From NCBI GenBank assembly GCA_029582155.1, contig CM055899.1, positions 69,647,719-69,711,718 on the forward strand: a DNA stretch of 64,000 nucleotides. The letters are read 5' to 3'. The position numbers and the translations under genes are program-made. The DNA is from Panopea generosa. Lineage: Eukaryota > Mollusca > Bivalvia > Adapedonta > Hiatellidae. Below the pieces are notes generated by a model. The model saw only the letters and a list, made by a program, of their open reading frames with translations. It searched no databases and had not been told where the DNA came from. Shown one piece after another: positions 61,101 through 64,000 of the stretch (position 1 is the stretch's first letter; every line of letters starts with the position of its first letter).

Positions 61101-63184
61101 GGTTGCTGTTTTCCTTACCAGGTTGCTGTTTTCCTTGGCATGAAAGAAGAACTTGGATACGACATAACGCTGGTAGTAAAATACGTGGAAATATGGAAAG
61201 AAAACCCGGTAATTATGTATATAAATATTCGAGATTCCAAAATGTTTAACAATGATGCTCTCAATGTATCTTCCATTAATGCAACAATTGTTATATTTTG
61301 AAACATATTCATTTTACTTCGATTGTGAAACAAGTTCTTAGGAATTAATACAAATCACGCTCGAAGTCTTCCTGGGTGGAACCAGTACTAAGCATATGTG
61401 GAAAAATGTCTTGTTCAAGGACACCACACATAGCCGTTTGGGAGGATCGAACCCACGACCCTCTGATCATGGGTCCGATGCTCTATTACAGGACCACGCA
61501 CACCACAATTGTTATCTAAAGGGATATACAGCCATTTTGAATTTTACTCGTGTTCATTTATCAAATAACAAATCTTTAAAGTTGTGGACAAATAAACACA
61601 TGCAAATATTAATATCCAAGTATTTTTACTATAATTCATTTATTTCCCATATAAACAGTTTCCTTTTTTTAGCTGTAGCATGGTTATATTGAAATTATGA
61701 GTATTGAATTGTTATAAATACAAATTGATACTTTCTTGGACTTTTATTTACTACGAATAGCTATTAAAACTAATCAAATCAAAGTACATCTGCATATGTT
61801 GTCATAGATATGTGAAAACAGAAATCCTTTCCATCATCCCATTTCTAAGATAGAAACATATACTGATACTTAACTGTATTCCAATTTATGTCGGTAACTT
61901 GCCGAAGAACTTCGAGACTTCGAGCTCCGCTCAGTTCAAAAACAACTTTATGTATTACTAAGACAATTTTCCAGTTACTTGCAGAGGGACGGTGGTTTAA
62001 CTCAGAATCATTCTAAGGTCTTCTTTCACCAATAACTCAATACAACTGAATACGCCATATAAAACATGAAATGTGGTAAAAATGGCGTTAAACTATTAAA
62101 AAAACAACCATATAATCTTCATGTACTTGTAGTTATATAGTTTTCACAAACAGAGACAAGTAACCATTTATCGCAGTTGCCGGGTGTCCCTTTAAAATGT
62201 TGCTGTTAATTATATATTTATTATATATCCCAATATTAGAAGTGTAATCTTAATTCACGTCATACACATACATATCGCAATCACCACATATCGTAATCGT
62301 CACACTGAAATCGTAAACGCCACATATCGTAACCGTCACACTGATATCGTAATCGCTGAACATCGAAATCACCACATATCGCAATCGCCACATATCGTAA
62401 TCGTCACACTGACATCGTAATCGCCACATATCATAATCGTCACACTGATATCGTTATCGCCACACATTGAAATCGCCACATGTCGTAATTGCCACATATT
62501 TATAAGTACCATTCTATTACAATATTTATGTAGTCAATAGTACGAAACCAGCTCTCTCGATTGGGTCTGTTAGATAGCAATGATGGGAAAGCCGCATTTG
62601 ATCACGTTGATTGTTCAGTTGCTTCAACTGGAAGTTTGAATGACGCCAGAGTTAAGTCAATTGCTATGAATAATGGGAAGGCATAGAATTGTCTCCTTTT
62701 TCATTGGGGTTAATGGACATAATTAGAGAGATGTCAGGTTAAGGGATAGACTTATATTTATGCAACATGATGAAGATATTGATGGTTATGAGTATTAAGC
62801 ACGAGCTATAAATTAAATGACACCCTAAATAATCAACTTACTTGATTGTGAAATAACAGTTATTCCATGTTATTCATTTTAATAAAACAATGCATGATTG
62901 AAACGTTGGGCTATGTAAAGTAAAGCTATGTAAAGTAATGGAAGTTTGATTTTATAATATATATCATGTGGCAATCAATATAAAAAGAAAGCCCACCCAC
63001 AAATTGATCTAATATGAAAATGAAACTGTATCCGTTATCAAAAGAGTCATGTGATATGTCTTATATTGCCACAGTCCCATTATACATTGGACCACACAAT
63101 GGGAAAGTCGAGGACTTCTGCCTGTAAGAATATGACGGGTGACAGCTCAAAACCAGACTTTGATCTCATTGTACTTCACACAGG
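37139..63184 (+). CDS. Secreted M12B (reprolysin, ADAMTS-like) metalloprotease, 5' half
   Basis: Eight exons join in phase (37139-37192, 48545-48593, 49350-49407, 49587-49842, 56089-56254, 56771-57018, 61122-61208, 63075-63184), giving 342 codons plus two bases. Order: an 18-residue signal peptide, M12B prodomain (residues 19-about 200, with HCYWTGDVPSHYGK and NHCGKTINGIVV matching the prodomain pattern HCxYxG...SxxxxSxCxGLxG), three furin-type sites (RKKR, RQRR, RNRR), then the catalytic-domain start VTLEAAVIVDQDYNEKKLNN. The core strand LGYDITLVVKYVEIW follows. Family knowledge: such proteases are made as latent zymogens, cut by furin in the secretory route, and act on matrix or surface proteins. 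The HExxHxxGxxH zinc site and C-terminal modules lie past 64000, so activity and the ADAMTS versus ADAM assignment are unproven. Confidence 0.85.
38402..38760. repeat. 63-bp tandem repeat, about 5.7 units
   Basis: Unit starts (AAACCTCTGTTGGATG) at 38402, 38465, 38528, 38591, 38654 and 38717, exactly 63 bp apart. Each contains ATGTATTCCTGGGGAGGTTT and GGACCTCTGATCGTCT. Confidence 0.95.
40577..40841 (+). mobile_element. SINE family 2, near full length, tRNA-derived
   Basis: Head with A-box (TAGCTCAGTTGG) and B-box (AGTTCGAATCC), a middle with TCATGTCTCTTACCACTGAT, a body GAGATGGGGTGTGTTCGAGT, and a tail AAAATGACGCTATATATTC ending in AATC repeats. Pol III promoter boxes show it is tRNA-derived; I do not assign a published family name. 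Confidence 0.88.
41190..43370 (+). pseudogene. Decayed non-LTR retrotransposon (Jockey/CR1-like)
   Basis: Plus-strand pieces in order: endonuclease (AFTETWLNNN near 41205, then FCVFYRPPN near 41420); RT (VFCDISKAF near 41965, AGVLQGSTLGPLLFLVYIND near 42150, then DLQKINDWASTWLITFN in 42218-42580); thumb region (FIRPTLEYSDVVWDN near 42575); and a C-terminal DTYHCFFTCPLYQ (43160-43205). Several frameshifts and stops, so inactive. It lacks the RNase H of the minus-strand LINE at 22-25 kb, so the two are different families. Confidence 0.88.
43892..46817. repeat. 32-bp minisatellite, about 91 units
   Basis: Unit TTGTTCCGCTGAAGCAGACG then GTGCATTACGTG. Variation is confined to few sites: GAAG or GCAG (the latter makes PstI CTGCAG), GTG/GTT/GTA before CATT, and A, G or T before the final TG. 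A 1-bp-shorter unit (GCTGCGCAGAC) appears only near the right end and is duplicated in a 476-bp block (46084 and 46560). Frames rotate every 96 bp, so the small open frames are incidental. Confidence 0.97.
47222..47612 (+). mobile_element. Dispersed repeat with CCCCCAAACAAA end
   Basis: Starts TTATGCCCCCAAACAAATTT and GTCCGTCCGTCCGTCC, holds two modules of GGCCTGTAACTTTGTCATGC, and ends GTGACACTTAACAGTGACAT then TTCTTGTTT. Related to 8881-9626. Non-coding. Confidence 0.7.
47947..48041. repeat. 23-bp tandem repeat, 4 units
   Basis: ACGCTGCTTGGAGTCAAGTT-like units start at about 47951, 47974, 47997 and 48020. Confidence 0.85.
48545..48593 (+). CDS. Metalloprotease exon 2
   Basis: Acceptor TTTTCAG and donor GTATGTG. 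Reads FRSGLGPILKGQHNLN in phase 0 to phase 1. Short, but both its phases fit exons 1 and 3. Confidence 0.65.
48645..48898. repeat. (GTGA)n / (GGGT)n microsatellite
   Basis: Long tetranucleotide tract in which GTGA runs are twice replaced by GGGT runs (48736-48765 and 48857-48880). It is symmetrical: GTGA, GGGT, GTGA, GGGT, GTGA. It gives threonine/histidine/proline-rich frames on the minus strand that are not genes. Confidence 0.97.
49350..49407 (+). CDS. Metalloprotease exon 3
   Basis: Acceptor TGTTACAG and donor GTATGTA. Reads GNDGQTLDGRMYQVTGHEKG across phase 1 to phase 2. Confidence 0.7.
49587..49842 (+). CDS. Metalloprotease exon 4: prodomain core
   Basis: Acceptor TTACAG and donor GTAAGT, phase 2 to 0. 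Reads LFNTDIEHGEEFDIHLLAGN and onward to SRDHCYWTGDVPSHYGKVVF then NHCGKTI. The HCYWTG and NHCG cysteines correspond to conserved M12B prodomain positions. Confidence 0.88.
49872..50737 (-). mobile_element. SINE family 1 copy with internal minisatellite expansion
   Basis: On the minus strand: A-box TAGTCTAGTGG and a degenerate B-box (GGATCGAACGG) near 50690-50735, then GTGGTGTTCTTGGACAAAAC. The 3' end is at 49872-49915 (TTACATCGACTGTGAAAGAT on plus). Between them one SINE segment has expanded into a 28-bp array. A normal copy of the family (61312-61505) is under 200 bp. Confidence 0.85.
49915..50600. repeat. 28-bp tandem repeat inside a SINE, about 23 units
   Basis: Unit GGGTAGAACCAGTACTAAGT then ATATTGCT. 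The same segment occurs once in the unexpanded SINE at 61378-61400. Later units acquire a secondary GTGTATACTAA duplication. Confidence 0.92.
50941..56088 (+). repeat. 75-bp array of duplicated splice acceptor plus exon start, about 68 units
   Basis: Each unit is TGTTTACAG, then AATGGTATTGTGGTAACA, then AGAAGCACTAGGTGACAAAT and a stretch ending ACTTCTAACGTATATAAT. The AATGGTATTGTGGTAACA piece equals the first 18 bases of exon 5 (56089-56106), and the TTCTAAC...TTTACAG piece equals its 3' splice site. Unit length 75 is constant apart from a few 72- or 76-bp units. A block of about 1197 bp (16 units) is duplicated in tandem: 53.4-54.6 kb matches 54.6-55.8 kb. The 443- and 340-codon minus frames here are products of the period. 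Confidence 0.97.
56089..56254 (+). CDS. Metalloprotease exon 5: end of prodomain
   Basis: Begins at the last acceptor of the 75-bp array and ends before GTATAT at 56255 (phase 1). Reads NGIVVTEDHEYSVVMDKDNL then RKKRAIGQ, and on to LVADYLEELE. RKKR is a furin-type site. The acceptor is preceded by CTAAC and TTTTTTACAG, a somewhat better pyrimidine run than in the upstream repeat units. Without splicing at 56255 the frame would stop at 56281. Confidence 0.85.
56771..57018 (+). CDS. Metalloprotease exon 6: duplicated furin sites and catalytic-domain start
   Basis: Acceptor AATACAG, donor GTGAGT, phase 1 to 0. Two 72-bp tandem copies code for ADTLQGSDGNLRQRRDTGDN and ADSVQGADGNRRNRRTAENY, each with an RxRR site. 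Then VTLEAAVIVDQDYNEKKLNN, the first strand and helix of the M12B catalytic domain. Confidence 0.88.
59279..60243 (+). mobile_element. Mariner-family internal-deletion derivative
   Basis: Left end CGAGGGGGGGATCAGAAAAT then TCGTAGACTTT; the right end is its imperfect complement (AAATCTACGAACTTTCCGAT then CTTCTCTCG). TA flanks both ends (59277-59278 and 60244-60245). An ORF at 59654-59932 codes the N-terminal helix-turn-helix (YRSSIKFCSLLG, KCHKYCWDGRESV). After a frameshift, FIQWCKQLQKCLNKEREYFE corresponds to the transposase C-terminus. The catalytic middle is gone, so the element cannot move itself. Confidence 0.88.
60343..60791. repeat. Long imperfect inverted repeat, arms about 150 bp
   Basis: GCCAGTAGAAAATTCC at 60343 pairs with the complement of the end at 60791 (CTTTTCTACTGGC on plus). 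Further pairs are AACCGGCTTAGATGTTGAT with AACAGCCAAGCCGGTT, and TTGGCTGAGAAAG (60478-60490) with CTTTCTCAGCCAA (60644-60656). The loop is about 150 bp. No coding frame. Probably a foldback or MITE-type element. Confidence 0.75.
61122..61208 (+). CDS. Metalloprotease exon 7: catalytic-domain strand
   Basis: Reads VAVFLGMKEELGYDITLVVK then YVEIWKENP, phase 0 both ends, donor GTAATT. An identical 20-bp duplicate of the acceptor and exon start (ACCAG|GTTGCTGTTTTCCTT) lies at 61097-61116. Using that upstream AG shifts the frame and hits TGA after 13 codons, so 61122 is chosen. Confidence 0.85.
61312..61505 (-). mobile_element. SINE family 1, clean copy
   Basis: Minus orientation: tRNA-like head with B-box GGTTCGATCCT, then GTGTGGTGTCCTTGAACAAG, the single-copy core TTAGTACTGGTTCCACCCAG, and the tail ATTTGTATTAATTCCTAAGA then CAATCGAAGTAAAAT. 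The A-box region GTCCTGTAATAGAGCATCGG is partly degraded. Serves as the reference for the copies at 4100, 5061 and 49872. Confidence 0.85.
62270..62502. repeat. 36-bp tandem repeat of ATCGTAATCGCCAC type
   Basis: Alternating half-units ATATCGTAATCGTCACACTG and ATATCGTAATCGCCAC give a 36-bp period with many substitutions; about 6.5 units. Confidence 0.85.
63075..63184 (+). CDS. Metalloprotease exon 8 (probable)
   Basis: Acceptor TTGCCACAG, donor GTAGGT, phase 0 to 2. Reads SHYTLDHTMGKSRTSACKNM then TGDSSKPDFDLIVLHTG. The P-D-F-D-L-I-V-L-H-T-G stretch resembles the HDhAhLLTg strand that precedes the zinc site in M12B enzymes. The other two frames contain stops. Confidence 0.65.
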
Positions 63185-63629
63185 GTAGGTTATAGTACAA
63201 TTATATACTGAACGGAACAGCTAAACCGTCACTGTTATATTTTCAAAATATTCGTCAAAATATTGAGTAGTGTTATCAAACGACATACGACACAATCAGA
63301 CAATTGTGTATTGATATTGCATAGAAATATTCTTTCTTATTTATTTCCAAATTTCAAGGAGATTGCTTTGAAATCAAAATGCCAGGTGCGTAAAATATCA
63401 ATTGGGGGCTTGCTGTTTCGTTCAGCATACACTGGAATACCAATGGCGCAACAATATGTCATTGTAGTGACCACATGGATAGGTTATAACACATATATAT
63501 TTATGTATATTAATACCGTCACATGTGTGTGTGTGTTAAGTGATACATTCATATTTATGTACGGATATTCGTCTGTACCATCATGCATATATATTAGAAC
63601 CTTAATATCTATGAATGCATAATTAATGT

Positions 63630-64000
63630 CATAAAATTTATGTATGGACATTTGTACCATCAAATTTCTGTATGAATATTATATCAATATCATGGCATCT
63701 CCGTATGGATATAAATACCGTAACAATTATGTATGGATATAAGTACCGTGACATTTATGTGTGGATATTAGTACCGTGACATTTATGTATGAATATTAGT
63801 ACCGTGGCATTTATGTATGGATATTAGTACCGTGACATCTATGTATGGATATTAGTACCGTGACATTTATGTATGGATATTAGTACCGTGATATTTATGT
63901 CTAGATATTAGTACCGTGACATTTATATATGGATATCAGTACCGTGATATTTATGTCTAGATTTTAGTACCGTGACATTTATGTATGGATATTAGTACCG
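63630..64000. repeat. 28-bp tandem repeat, runs off the window
   Basis: Unit GTATGGATATTAGTACCGTG then ACATTTAT, about 12 units visible. Earlier units are more diverged; a degenerate start can be traced to about 63540. Confidence 0.95.

Larger units (their letters stand above)
57019..61121 (+). other. Intron 6, with mariner derivative and inverted repeat
   Basis: C-rich stretch at 57304-57335. Otherwise AT-rich, with nothing recognised at 57400-59250. The mariner remnant and the long inverted repeat are listed separately. Confidence 0.65.

Noticed and set aside
61102..61121. Exon 7 starting at the upstream acceptor
   Set aside because: That frame reads VAVFLTRLLFSLA then TGA; the downstream acceptor gives a continuous match to the catalytic domain.

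Overview
The window is AT-rich, repeat-dominated animal DNA. Genes are split by long introns with GT-AG junctions, and there are tRNA-derived SINEs, non-LTR retrotransposons, a mariner derivative and many minisatellites. The dispersed-repeat types recall bivalve or other mollusc genomes, but the species cannot be fixed from sequence alone. Nothing looks bacterial. Nearly all long open frames sit in tandem arrays whose unit length is a multiple of three and are not genes. By rough addition, tandem arrays cover about 24 kb of the 64 kb.

Left part (1-10.5 kb): a 21-bp array, then the 3' portion of an unrecognised plus-strand gene. I reconstruct five exons (about 2.0, 4.8, 6.7, 8.2 and 10.3 kb) with matching intron phases, a terminal stop and an AATAAA signal. 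Its fourth visible exon carries a SINE with a 12-bp target-site duplication five bases before the splice donor, which brings in a stop codon.

Middle (10.5-36.9 kb): a dispersed element holding a 147-bp tandem array, a 4.5-kb array of 44-bp units, a tRNA-like relic, a small CCAAT/TATA promoter-like segment bounded by 13-bp inverted repeats, a decayed RNase H-bearing LINE on the minus strand, and a 7-kb array of about 48-bp units that was itself invaded by a 1-kb element. A 36-bp array, a CpG-rich island-like insert ending in (TA)n, and about 4 kb with no recognisable gene follow.

Right part (37-64 kb): the 5' half of a plus-strand gene for a secreted M12B (reprolysin, ADAMTS-like) metalloprotease. 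Eight coding exons can be joined in phase: signal peptide, prodomain, a tandemly duplicated furin-site segment, and the start of the catalytic domain. The zinc-binding HExxH exon lies beyond the window. Introns of this gene hold a broken LINE, a 32-bp array of about 90 units, a SINE whose internal 28-bp segment has expanded, a mariner deletion derivative and a long inverted repeat.

The most striking object is intron 4 of the metalloprotease gene. About 5.1 kb consists of some 68 copies of a 75-bp unit. Each unit is the gene's own 3' splice site (branch-point-like CTAAC, pyrimidine tract, AG) plus the first 18 bases of exon 5. The real exon 5 acceptor is the last member of the series, so the spliceosome faces dozens of decoy acceptors.
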